Source: Salinirussus sp. (GTDB taxonomy: Archaea; Halobacteriota; Halobacteria; Halobacteriales; Haloarculaceae). Taken from it: a DNA stretch of 11,039 nucleotides. Shown here piece after piece: positions 1 to 6,129 of the stretch (the first letter of the stretch is position 1; each line of letters opens with the position of its first letter). A model generated the notes under the pieces. That model had not been told where the DNA came from, ran no database searches, and worked only from the letters and a program-made list of their open reading frames with translations. The DNA lies in NCBI GenBank assembly GCA_028275005.1, contig JAQCNN010000105.1, forward strand, positions 1 through 11,039, written 5' to 3'. Made by a program: the position numbers and the translations under genes.

Positions 1-1335
1 GGGGTACTCGGTGTTGATGAACCAACGTTCCGATACGTGGATCAGGGGACAGCCCTCGAACGAAAGTTCACTCTTGACGACATCGGTGAGTACGACGAGG
101 AGGAGGTCAGGCGTATCGTTGAACTTCTCCCACAGGTACGTGAGAAGGAACGGGGATTGCCAGTCCTTGGCTGGTGGTACGGGTCGCTATTTGCCCCGCA
201 TATCAGAAGCGAAGAAGGCGAACTGCCAGCACTAACGATCACAGGTGAGACTGGAGCTGGAAAGACAGCCCTGCTACAACTACTGTCGCAACTGTTCGGA
301 CTCGATCCCGAGCCAGCCAGCCCGAAAACGACCCGTTTCTCACTTATTCGGCATATGAGTGCGACGACCAATATCCCTGTCTGGTTTGACGAGTACAAAC
401 CCTCTGATATGACGAAGTACGAGAAGGACAACTTCCACGACCTGTTTCGGAAACATACGCGGGGGCTTGACGTTACTCGGGGGCGAAAAGATCAATCCGA
501 AGAAAGCTACTCGCTTACAGCTCCGATTGTTCTTTCTGGTGAGCAACAAATACAGGGAAACGCCGAGCAACGGCGGGCAATTCGGGTGAGACTCAAGAAA
601 ACACACGAAGAGACCAAACAGGCGTGGTCGGAATTAACTGGCGAGAGTGTCGAGACCTCACAAGGGTTTGTTCATCCTGAGCGGTGTGACTACTCTCAAC
701 ACGCCCGTGCTGTCTGGGAGTTACCGACTGAAATTGATGACAACGAGTTCGAGCAGACGTGGCAGTCTGGCAAGGAATCAGTGTACGAGACACTCTCACA
801 AGCTGGAAAGACCGACTTAGAGCCGTTAGAGATAGTCAGTCTAACGATGGTCAAATTCGGGTTGGCTGTCTTCCAACTTCTTGCCTCTCGGGTTGACGCT
901 AACCCCGACATCACAGATGGAGAAATCGAACGGGTGATGGAATATGTGATTTATGAGAGTGGGCAACAAGAACGAACCAGTCACGTTGAGGAGTTCCTCC
1001 AGCTCGTTGAGAGTACTGCTCGTGCAGGGCAAATCAAGAAGGAAGTCCACTACGACGTGATAGAGAACTGTGGAGCGGATAACGATGAGCTTTGTCTGAA
1101 ACTACCCGATACCCACGCAGAGGTGAGTCGGTATCTCCGAGAGCGTGACATTAATGCCGACTTCTTCGACAGTCACAAAGACTACCGAGAGCGGTTTCGA
1201 GAGTTACAGGAGAAGGAACAGTTCGTTACAGACACCAGTAAAGTCCATCGAGAACTAAATCGGTGCGTTGCGTTCGACTTGGAGCAACTCGATAAGGAGC
1301 TGAACAACTTTGAGCCAGAGACGTTCAATATCTAA
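1..1335 (+). CDS. P-loop NTPase, probable plasmid/provirus replication helicase (5' partial)
   Basis: The frame is open from base 1 to the TAA at 1333-1335, giving 444 residues with no start in the window. The GTG at 37 reads as an internal valine in a continuous frame, so I treat the gene as cut by the left edge. A Walker A motif GETGAGKT lies at 244-267 (residues 82-89). A Walker B-like VWFDE lies at 379-393, preceded by hydrophobic residues. About 40 residues later comes a sensor-1-like segment (APIVLSGEQ), then an arginine pair (ERRAIR-like, near residues 190-195) that could be the arginine finger. This order fits AAA+/SF3-like helicase domains of the primase-helicase proteins found on archaeal plasmids and proviruses. 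The C-terminal third is mixed charged helix and I recognise no domain in it. The likely role is ATP-driven DNA unwinding in element replication, which is inference. GC content is clearly lower than in the ribosomal genes. The adjoining repeat-rich segment supports a replication role. A packaging or other P-loop ATPase is the main alternative. Confidence 0.6.
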   Translation, partial: GVLGVDEPTFRYVDQGTALERKFTLDDIGEYDEEEVRRIVELLPQVREKERGLPVLGWWYGSLFAPHIRSEEGELPALTITGETGAGKTALLQLLSQLFGLDPEPASPKTTRFSLIRHMSATTNIPVWFDEYKPSDMTKYEKDNFHDLFRKHTRGLDVTRGRKDQSEESYSLTAPIVLSGEQQIQGNAEQRRAIRVRLKKTHEETKQAWSELTGESVETSQGFVHPERCDYSQHARAVWELPTEIDDNEFEQTWQSGKESVYETLSQAGKTDLEPLEIVSLTMVKFGLAVFQLLASRVDANPDITDGEIERVMEYVIYESGQQERTSHVEEFLQLVESTARAGQIKKEVHYDVIENCGADNDELCLKLPDTHAEVSRYLRERDINADFFDSHKDYRERFRELQEKEQFVTDTSKVHRELNRCVAFDLEQLDKELNNFEPETFNI

Positions 1336-1404
1336 TCACTCTCTGTTTTACACCCCCAGTTACGGTCACGTTACACCTCAAAACCGCAAGACAGCGAAGG
1401 ATCG

Positions 1405-1524
1405 TTACGATGTTACGGGTATTTTTGACGCCTCTGTTTGTGTGAGAACAGTATGGAACACACACTACGGCAAGATGAACATATAATATGTTTGTAGTAA
1501 CAAAAAATAACCGTAACATCGTAA
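1405..1524. repeat. 14-bp perfect inverted repeat
   Basis: TTACGATGTTACGG at 1405-1418 is the exact reverse complement of CCGTAACATCGTAA at 1511-1524, with 92 bases between the arms. Each arm contains one full GTAAC pentamer plus a related TTACG half. The arms enclose the AT-rich centre and its palindrome, so the pair looks like the symmetric core of the repeat region. Confidence 0.75.
1478..1492. repeat. Perfect AT-rich palindrome, 7-bp arms around 1 base
   Basis: AACATAT-A-ATATGTT is a perfect inverted repeat with a single central base. It lies between the left GTTAC cluster and the right GTAAC cluster. It could be a DNA-unwinding or dimer-binding site. It also contains a TATA-like core that could act as a promoter element in either direction. 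The sequence does not decide between these. Confidence 0.6.
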
Positions 1525-1554
1525 ACAAACCCGAGCTGTCCTGCGATTTCTGGG

Positions 1555-1592
1555 GTGTAACATTGGCGTAACGGAACCGTAACAGGGGTAAC
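1555..1592 (+). repeat. Tandem GTAAC iteron-like repeats at 11, 11 and 9 bases
   Basis: Four GTAAC units begin at 1557, 1568, 1579 and 1588. They are separated by variable hexamers and a tetramer, so only the pentamer is conserved. Two units are preceded by CG, giving CGTAAC. The even spacing places the units on the same face of the helix, as expected for cooperative binding by an initiator or repressor. The units are far too short and irregular for a CRISPR array. Confidence 0.6.
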
Positions 1593-1626
1593 AGGTTTTT
1601 TTAAGGAGTTACTTGCTCCCGATTGG

Positions 1627-1640
1627 GACAGTTAGCTGTC
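1627..1640. repeat. Small hairpin over the stop codon of the 115-aa gene
   Basis: GACAG and CTGTC form a perfect 5-bp stem with the 4-base loop TTAG. The loop contains the TAA stop codon of the minus-strand gene ending at 1632. It could mark the 3' end of that transcript or be coincidental, since archaeal termination relies mainly on T-runs rather than hairpins. Confidence 0.3.
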
Positions 1641-1979
1641 GAGGAATCCCTGTGCCCGCAGGTTCTCTGCCCACGTCTCCAGTACGTCGTCTATGTCCAG
1701 TCCTTCGGTGCTGTATTCATGTGCATTTAGAGCGTCGATTCGATAGGAAATCGGCGTCCATTCAGCGTCTGGTTCGACTCGAAGCCTAATTTCAGGATCT
1801 CGCATCAGATCGCCCCGCTGGAGGTAATACTGGCAGGCGGTGAGTTCGTCGCTACGTCGTTCAATACTTAGATTCATTATTACGTCCGAGTCAGACTCGA
1901 TGTCGAGATGGAAGTCGGAGTCAATTGATTCGCCGTGCTGATTGACGATAGAAGTGATAACGTTCTTGAATTTCACCAT
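1632..1979 (-). CDS. Hypothetical protein, 115 aa, of the putative mobile element
   Basis: The frame runs from an ATG at 1979 to a TAA at 1632. The product is acidic and soluble, with no signal peptide or membrane segment. The centre (residues about 48-82) has the pattern YYLQRGDLMRDPE followed by W-x-P-x-x-Y. This reminds me of small plasmid- or phage-borne families of unknown function such as DUF6908, but that is from memory and weak. The N-terminus (VKFKNVITSIVNQHG) starts directly without a leader. It lies 32 bases downstream of the 101-aa gene on the same strand and is probably cotranscribed with it. A GGTGAT anti-16S match sits about 17 bases before the ATG. The gap contains a small inverted repeat (CCGA...TCGG, 1981-1995) that could shorten the effective spacing. 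The codon use and lower GC match the neighbouring element genes, not the ribosomal operon. Function is unknown. Confidence 0.75.
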   Translation of the reverse strand: MVKFKNVITSIVNQHGESIDSDFHLDIESDSDVIMNLSIERRSDELTACQYYLQRGDLMRDPEIRLRVEPDAEWTPISYRIDALNAHEYSTEGLDIDDVLETWAENLRAQGFLDS

Positions 1980-2011
1980 ACCGAAGTCGACTCGGAATCA
2001 CCCTAAAAGAG

Positions 2012-2317
2012 CTATGTCGATTCAGGGACGACACGATACGCGACGTGTCCGTGTTCAGTCGTCGTTCCTGCTTCAACCGTCCCAATGGCAAGCCAGTAAG
2101 TGATTTTCTCTTGTGTCCTGTCGAGTGAAATGTTAGCTCCGTCAGCCAGTTCGTCGGCAGTAAATGACCCCATCATCTCACTCGCCACTTCGAGTTTCTC
2201 GTCTTCATTCAGCGAAGAGTCCGTCTCTTGCTCGATCTCGTCTATCATCTTGGTGATTCTCTGTTTGACCGTCTCGAAATCAAGACCGTTGTCAATGCGT
2301 GGGATTGTCTGTGTCAT
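2012..2317 (-). CDS. Probable winged-helix DNA-binding protein, 101 aa
   Basis: The frame runs from an ATG at 2317 to a TAG at 2012. The N-terminal 35 residues are acidic and helical. Residues about 40-98 read as a winged helix-turn-helix: a helix ending in MMGSF, then ADELADGANI, a recognition-type helix (DRTQEKITYWL), then a turn and two short strands (GTVEAG and HVAYRVV) forming the wing. This assignment rests on pattern only, and no family name is recognised. The size and arrangement suit a small regulator of a plasmid or provirus, possibly acting on its own promoter or on the GTAAC repeats downstream. It is the first gene of a two-gene unit with the 115-aa gene. A TATA-like element stands about 25-30 bases before the ATG with no ribosome binding site between, which implies a leaderless transcript, common in haloarchaea. 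Confidence 0.7.
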   Translation of the reverse strand: MTQTIPRIDNGLDFETVKQRITKMIDEIEQETDSSLNEDEKLEVASEMMGSFTADELADGANISLDRTQEKITYWLAIGTVEAGTTTEHGHVAYRVVPEST

Positions 2318-2340
2318 AAGCGTAGATGCGCGCTATCACC

Positions 2341-2350
2341 CCAAATAATT
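2341..2350 (-). promoter_or_regulatory. TATA-like promoter element for the 101-aa gene
   Basis: On the minus strand, AATTATTTGG lies about 25-30 bases before the ATG at 2317. That is the distance expected if transcription starts at or next to the start codon. No Shine-Dalgarno motif is present in the gap, which fits a leaderless mRNA. A GC-rich near-palindrome (GCGCGC core, about 2327-2332) sits between the element and the ATG and could be an operator. Both are pattern matches only. Confidence 0.45.
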
Positions 2351-2477
2351 GCTGAAAGGATTATTGATTTCTCTGTCATCACAGTCTCAGGGGCAAGGGT
2401 TGACGCTACTACAGCAGAGGCTCTCGTATTCACCTGCCGAACGAATCTGAGGAACCGAAGAGACGTTTGAGAGTCTA

Positions 2478-2495
2478 TGAGTAAATACTGAGTAA
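2478..2495 (+). repeat. Direct repeat TGAGTAA x2, just beyond the secY stop
   Basis: TGAGTAA occurs at 2478-2484 and again at 2489-2495, with start-to-start spacing of 11 bases. The second copy runs into GTAAC, the same pentamer repeated at 1359-1612. It could be a protein-binding site or part of an integration junction. Confidence 0.4.
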
Positions 2496-2497
2496 CG

Positions 2498-3976
2498 TTA
2501 GCCGAACATCTGGCGCATCATGGGGTGCATCTCCATGAGTTGCTCCTCGGCGATCTCCTCGTAGATCTTGTAGGTGATCGACACCGTCAGCAACAGCCCG
2601 GTCCCGGAGACACCGCCGATGGTGCCGAGCATGTTGGCCATCACGGCCAGCAGCCCGACCAGTGCCCCGCCGAGGACCGTCACCTGCGGGATGTACTGCC
2701 CGAGCACCCGCTCGATGGAGCGGACGTTCTGACGGAACCCGGGGATCTGCATCCCGGAGTTGTGGATCTGCTGGGCCGTGGCGTCCGGCCCCATATCCGT
2801 GGTCTCCACCCAGAAGATGGCGAAGATAGCACCCCCGATCACCATGAACGTCAGGTCGACCCCGACCCGCGCCATGATCTCGACCGGTGAGTGACCGCCA
2901 CCCCCGCCGGCGAACCACATCCAGTCACCCGGGTTTCGTATCGGTCGTAAGTAGTAGAACAGCCCGGCGGTAGCCTGGCCGTTGCTGTACTGCCCGAGCC
3001 AGACGGGTAACCCGCCGAGTTGGGCGTTCAGGATCCGGCCGAGGAACTGGATATTTGCCTGCAGCGCCCGGACGAGGATCATCGGCAGGACGCTGGCGTA
3101 GATGAGCTTGACAGGGTACCGGCCGCGAGCCCCCTTCACACGGGTGTTCGAGAGGGGGATCTCGACGCGGACGGACTCGGCGTAGACGACCACGACGAAG
3201 ATCCCGACGGTAGTCAGGATCGGGATGATGCTCCCGGCCCCGATAAGCAGGGCGTTGACACCCGAGGGTGTCAGGATCGGCGGGAACGAGACCGCGCCGG
3301 TGATGATCCCGACCCAGGTGGTGAGGATACCCGGCTCGGCACTGGCCGCCGCCGTGATGCCGGGGATCTGGAAGATCCCGCCGAGCAGGCTCTGGCTGAC
3401 GCCGGCGATGATGAACAGGCCAATCCCCGAGCCGACGCCCCACTTGCTGACGACCTCGTCCATGAACAGGATGAGGATCCCGCCGGCGAAGACCTGGGCG
3501 AACATCAGCCACTGGACCCCGAACTCGCCGATACCCAGCGAGGCCGCGACGGCCTCACTCGCCGGCAGGAACTCGCCGGCAAAGACCATCGGCAGCCCCG
3601 TCAGGATACACATCATGACCACCAGCAGCTTCTGGAGCCCCTGGTAGAGCACCTGGTCACGGGGGTTGTTCTGGGTGTCCAGCCCGAGCAGGTCGGCACC
3701 GCCGAGCAACTGAAGCACGATGCTTGCCGTGACGATCGGGCCGATCCCCAGTTGCAGGATCGTCCCCTGACCGCCGGCAAGTATCGACCGGAACTGACCG
3801 AAAACCTCGCTTCCCTGTCCTTCGAGGCCAAAGAGGAAGACGTTCGTCAGGAAAAAGTACAGCACCAGAACGCCCGCGGTCCAGCCCAGCTTGCGCTGGA
3901 ACGGGATGTGTCCCTCTGGACGCCGGACGGAGGGCATCCGGGTGAGTACCGGTTCGGCGGTGTCCTTCCAACTCAT
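2498..3976 (-). CDS. secY: Preprotein translocase subunit SecY
   Basis: This is the central pore subunit of the archaeal Sec61/SecYEG translocon. It moves unfolded secretory proteins across, and membrane proteins into, the cytoplasmic membrane. The 492 residues are normal for haloarchaea. Ten hydrophobic segments can be placed at about 33-52, 77-95, 114-135, 153-173, 184-205, 240-268, 287-305, 373-393, 431-450 and 455-471. The plug region (about 55-76) follows the first, and NNPRDQVLYQGLQKLL (103-118) is a conserved archaeal cytosolic loop. Basic loops at about 275-289 and 415-423 would contact the ribosome. A Gly-rich stretch (GGGGGH) lies around 357-362. The ATG at 3976 is 2 bases past the uL15 stop, with GGAG at 3982-3985 as its ribosome binding site. 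This is the only non-overlapping junction of the operon. It is the last recognised gene of the operon here. The adk gene that follows secY in some euryarchaea is absent from the window. Confidence 0.97.
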   Translation of the reverse strand: MSWKDTAEPVLTRMPSVRRPEGHIPFQRKLGWTAGVLVLYFFLTNVFLFGLEGQGSEVFGQFRSILAGGQGTILQLGIGPIVTASIVLQLLGGADLLGLDTQNNPRDQVLYQGLQKLLVVMMCILTGLPMVFAGEFLPASEAVAASLGIGEFGVQWLMFAQVFAGGILILFMDEVVSKWGVGSGIGLFIIAGVSQSLLGGIFQIPGITAAASAEPGILTTWVGIITGAVSFPPILTPSGVNALLIGAGSIIPILTTVGIFVVVVYAESVRVEIPLSNTRVKGARGRYPVKLIYASVLPMILVRALQANIQFLGRILNAQLGGLPVWLGQYSNGQATAGLFYYLRPIRNPGDWMWFAGGGGGHSPVEIMARVGVDLTFMVIGGAIFAIFWVETTDMGPDATAQQIHNSGMQIPGFRQNVRSIERVLGQYIPQVTVLGGALVGLLAVMANMLGTIGGVSGTGLLLTVSITYKIYEEIAEEQLMEMHPMMRQMFG

Positions 3977-3978
3977 CG

Positions 3979-4485
3979 TTACTCCGTCTCGGATTCCTCG
4001 CCCGTATCGCTTTCGGCTTCGGCCTCCGCCTCGGCTCGCTCCTCGCCGCGTGTCGAGAGCTCGGCCGTCCCGCCCGCACCCTCGAGTTTCTCGCGGGCCG
4101 CCCCGGAGAAGGCGTCGGCGACGACCTCGAGTTCACCGCGAACCTGGCCTGCCCCGAGCACCTTCACCGCGTCGACCTCGTAGCCGTCCTCGACGACGTC
4201 GCGGGCGTCGACCCGGTAGCCCGCGTCGGTCTCCTCGGCGGCGCCCTCGGCGGCCAGCAGGGCCGCGTCCTCGTCGAGTTCGCGGACATCGACCGTTGCG
4301 ATGTCCTCCTGCACCTTCTCGGGCCGGGAGAAGCCGGACTTGCCGAGCGGGTCGTGGTTGTGAAACTCGTGTTTGTCGCGACCGGCCGCGCCGCGCCCGC
4401 CACGGTGGCCGGCGCCACGCCGATTCTTGTGTGAGCCGCCGCCGTGCGTGCGCGAACCGCGCTGTCGCTTTTTCTTGTTCGTCAT
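3979..4485 (-). CDS. rpl15: 50S ribosomal protein uL15
   Basis: This protein binds 23S rRNA late in assembly of the large subunit. The N-terminal 40 residues are the typical basic Gly/Arg/His-rich extension (KKKRQRGSRTHGGGSHKNRR) that runs into the rRNA. The globular part covers about 55-140, with the conserved VKVLGAGQV segment at 107-115. Its length of 168 aa is near the archaeal norm. Residues 147-168 form an acidic low-complexity tail of Glu-Ala repeats ending SETE, probably a salt adaptation. The ATG at 4485 overlaps the uL30 stop by one base (TAATG). GGAGG at 4496-4500 inside the uL30 end serves as ribosome binding site. Confidence 0.95.
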   Translation of the reverse strand: MTNKKKRQRGSRTHGGGSHKNRRGAGHRGGRGAAGRDKHEFHNHDPLGKSGFSRPEKVQEDIATVDVRELDEDAALLAAEGAAEETDAGYRVDARDVVEDGYEVDAVKVLGAGQVRGELEVVADAFSGAAREKLEGAGGTAELSTRGEERAEAEAEAESDTGEESETE

Positions 4486-4949
4486 TATCGCATCGCCTCC
4501 AGCAGACCGTCGATCTCAGCGGTCTCGTGGGGGCCCAGTTGGCCGCCCTCGACCACGGACTTCTTGATCCCGTCGTGGCCGCCACGCGGTGGGTGCAGAC
4601 GCAGTGTCGGCGAGAGTCCCTGCTTCTGGAGGGTGGTCTCCTCGCCGACCAACGCCGCCGCCAGCGCGTCGACGTCGTCGTAGTCGGTGTGCTCGGCAGC
4701 CCACTCGTCGTCGACCTCGGCGCTGCCAGCCGCGGGGTCGCCCCGGCGGCGCAGCAACTCGGCAACGGTGTCGGCGCTTGGCTCGCCGTGGGCAACCACG
4801 TCGTTGACCTTCGTGACCATCCCCTCGTAGGTCGGGGTCTCGGGCACGAGTGTCGCGTGGTTGACCCGGCCGACGTTCAGCATCTCCAGCGTGTCGACCA
4901 CGTCGCCGCTGACGTTGACCTCGCCGCGAAGCTGGACAACGGCCTTCAT
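4485..4949 (-). CDS. rpl30: 50S ribosomal protein uL30
   Basis: This is a large-subunit protein that contacts 23S rRNA. The first 60 residues form the compact core shared with bacteria (KAVVQLRGEVNVSGDVVDTL, then LNVGRVNHATLV). The remainder, including the LHPPRGGHDGIK motif at about 117-128, is the archaeal/eukaryotic extension, so 154 aa is the expected archaeal size. The ATG at 4949 overlaps the uS5 stop in ATGA. GAGGTGAT at 4953-4960, an excellent match to the 16S 3' end, lies immediately upstream within uS5, so reinitiation after uS5 should be efficient. Confidence 0.95.
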   Translation of the reverse strand: MKAVVQLRGEVNVSGDVVDTLEMLNVGRVNHATLVPETPTYEGMVTKVNDVVAHGEPSADTVAELLRRRGDPAAGSAEVDDEWAAEHTDYDDVDALAAALVGEETTLQKQGLSPTLRLHPPRGGHDGIKKSVVEGGQLGPHETAEIDGLLEAMR

Positions 4950-5581
4950 TCGATCACCTCGCGCTCCTCACGGGCACGCTGTGGAACCCGGGCCTCCGCG
5001 GTCCTTCGGAGGGCGTTGAACGTCGCCTTCGCGAAGTTGACTGTGGTCCGGGTGTTGCCCGACGAGCGGGTCCAGATGTCCTCGATCCCCGAGAGTTCGA
5101 GGACCTTCCGGACGGTCTCCCCGCCCGCGAGCCCGAGCCCGCGCGGTGCGGGCCGGAGTTCGACCTCGACGGAGCCCGCCTTTCCGGTGGTCCGCAGCGC
5201 GACCGTGTGCGGGCGGCCACAGCCACACTCCCACGACCCGCAGCCGCGGGAGACGTCGATCAGGTTCAGCTTCCCGATCTCGATGGCCTTCTGAATCGCG
5301 CCGCCGACCTGGTCGTCACGCCCCTCGGCGTAGCCGACCAGCCCGTCACGGTTACCCACGACGATGACGACGCGGAACTTCACCCGCCGCCCCGAGTCGG
5401 TCATTCGCTGGACCATGTTGATATCGAGTACTTCGTCCTCCAGGTCGGGGACGAGCTGGTCGACCAGTTCGGGTTCCTTTAGCGGCAAGCCGGCGTTCAG
5501 CGCACCCTGCATGGTGTCGATCTCGCCGTCGGCCACCTTCCGGCCGAGCCGCGTCTGTGGTTCCCATCCGTCTGCGCTCAT
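4946..5581 (-). CDS. rps5: 30S ribosomal protein uS5
   Basis: This small-subunit protein lies near the mRNA entry and affects decoding accuracy. At 211 aa it is of usual archaeal length. An N-terminal archaeal extension (1-55) precedes the double-stranded-RNA-binding-like domain (about 56-120), with VKFRVVIVVGNRDGLVGYAEG as core. The segment RGCGSWECGCGRPH (112-125) is the Cys-rich loop found in archaeal uS5. Its C114, C119, C121 and H125 could hold a metal. The second domain (about 126-190) contains RPAPRGLGLAGGETVRKVLELSG. The ATG at 5581 overlaps the uL18 stop in ATGA, with GGAGG at 5586-5590 before it. Confidence 0.96.
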   Translation of the reverse strand: MSADGWEPQTRLGRKVADGEIDTMQGALNAGLPLKEPELVDQLVPDLEDEVLDINMVQRMTDSGRRVKFRVVIVVGNRDGLVGYAEGRDDQVGGAIQKAIEIGKLNLIDVSRGCGSWECGCGRPHTVALRTTGKAGSVEVELRPAPRGLGLAGGETVRKVLELSGIEDIWTRSSGNTRTTVNFAKATFNALRRTAEARVPQRAREEREVIE

Positions 5582-6129
5582 AGTTCCTCCATCAGTCGTT
5601 CGCGTGTCTTGTCGAAGTGGTCGGGCAGGTCGGTCGCGTCGAAGTCGCCGCTGTAGAGGCCCTCCTGCTGGTCGGCGTACTCGGCGATGTGCTCGCCACG
5701 GGTCCGCGCCCAGTCGGCCAGCACGTCGTCGTTGTGTGGGACCTCCAGCCCGGCGTCGATCACACCTTCCTGTACTGCAAAGACCTTGCTCCCCGGCGTC
5801 GGGGAGTTCAGTCCGATGTCGAGCACCGCAGCCTCGAGGCCGGCCTCGATGGCGCGTTTCCCCGCCAACAGACCGGTCAGGTAGGCTGCGGGCATATTAG
5901 CCGTCGGGGCCTCCCAGCCGTACTCCTCGAGGTCACTCGACACTGCACTCGCGATCGTGTTGTCGCCCCCGGGGCCGGTAGTCACCAGCTGCGCCCTGAC
6001 GTGTCTGTTGCTCTTCCGAGCAACCAGCCGCGGTTTCCCGGATTTCAGCAGGCGCAACCGCTGATGGTAGTCCGTCCGGCCCTCGCGGCGACGCCGCAAG
6101 GGCACCGTGTAGCGTGGTCCTGTTGCCAT
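5578..6129 (-). CDS. rpl18: 50S ribosomal protein uL18
   Basis: This protein binds 5S rRNA and anchors it in the central protuberance together with uL5, which is encoded in the same operon. The very basic N-terminus (LRRRREGRTDYHQRLRLLKS, residues 10-29), followed by KPRLVARKSNRHVRAQLV, is the family signature. A central region (NMPAAYLTGLLAGKRAIEAG) and a C-terminal archaeal extension to 183 aa match haloarchaeal homologues. The ATG at 6129 overlaps the eL19 stop by one base (TAATG). No strong ribosome binding site is seen, so translational coupling is likely. Confidence 0.96.
   Translation of the reverse strand: MATGPRYTVPLRRRREGRTDYHQRLRLLKSGKPRLVARKSNRHVRAQLVTTGPGGDNTIASAVSSDLEEYGWEAPTANMPAAYLTGLLAGKRAIEAGLEAAVLDIGLNSPTPGSKVFAVQEGVIDAGLEVPHNDDVLADWARTRGEHIAEYADQQEGLYSGDFDATDLPDHFDKTRERLMEEL

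Larger units (their letters stand above)
1336..1631. other. AT-rich intergenic region with phased GTAAC repeats; candidate replication origin
   Basis: This segment lies between the stop codons of two convergent genes, so no promoter for either is expected here. It contains GTTAC at 1359, 1370, 1404 and 1412, and GTAAC at 1497, 1513, 1557, 1568, 1579 and 1588, with one more GTTAC at 1608. The left cluster and the right cluster point mainly in opposite senses. Steps of exactly 11 bases occur (1359-1370, 1557-1568-1579), which is about one helical turn. The middle is AT-rich and holds a perfect palindrome at 1478-1492. T-runs on the plus strand (1422-1426, 1596-1602) and an A-run (1502-1507) could serve as terminators for the two converging genes. 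Iterons beside a replication gene suggest an origin. A multi-site operator or integrase arm-site region is the alternative. No convincing reading frame is seen. Confidence 0.45.
2318..2497. other. Intergenic stretch between secY and the element genes
   Basis: These 180 bases separate the secY stop from the first element gene and mark the change from GC-rich to more balanced composition. Besides the promoter element at 2341-2350, they hold two copies of TGAGTAA at 2478-2484 and 2489-2495, 11 bases apart, next to the secY stop. I see no tRNA, no clean T-run terminator for the ribosomal operon and no convincing gene. A plus-strand frame crossing the region has no recognisable protein features. 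Confidence 0.5.

Noticed and set aside
1325..1528. Minus-strand 67-codon frame in the repeat region
   Set aside because: It runs through the repeats, is rich in Cys, Val and Thr with no ribosome binding site, and overlaps the end of the NTPase gene.
1557..1592. CRISPR array
   Set aside because: The repeat unit is only 5 bases with 4-6 base gaps. CRISPR repeats and spacers are each more than 20 bases.
2228..2470. Plus-strand 80-codon frame crossing the secY-element gap
   Set aside because: It overlaps the start of the 101-aa gene and its promoter and shows no recognisable protein features. A gene remnant is possible but cannot be supported.
2318..2497. tRNA gene as integration site
   Set aside because: No cloverleaf, GGTTCGA-type T-loop or discriminator region could be found on either strand.
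3020..5294. Long plus-strand open frames (about 387 and 467 codons) opposite secY, uL15, uL30 and uS5
   Set aside because: They are antisense to well-conserved genes. Their products are Arg/Pro/Asp/Gly-rich without domains, which is the usual result of high GC and strong third-position bias.
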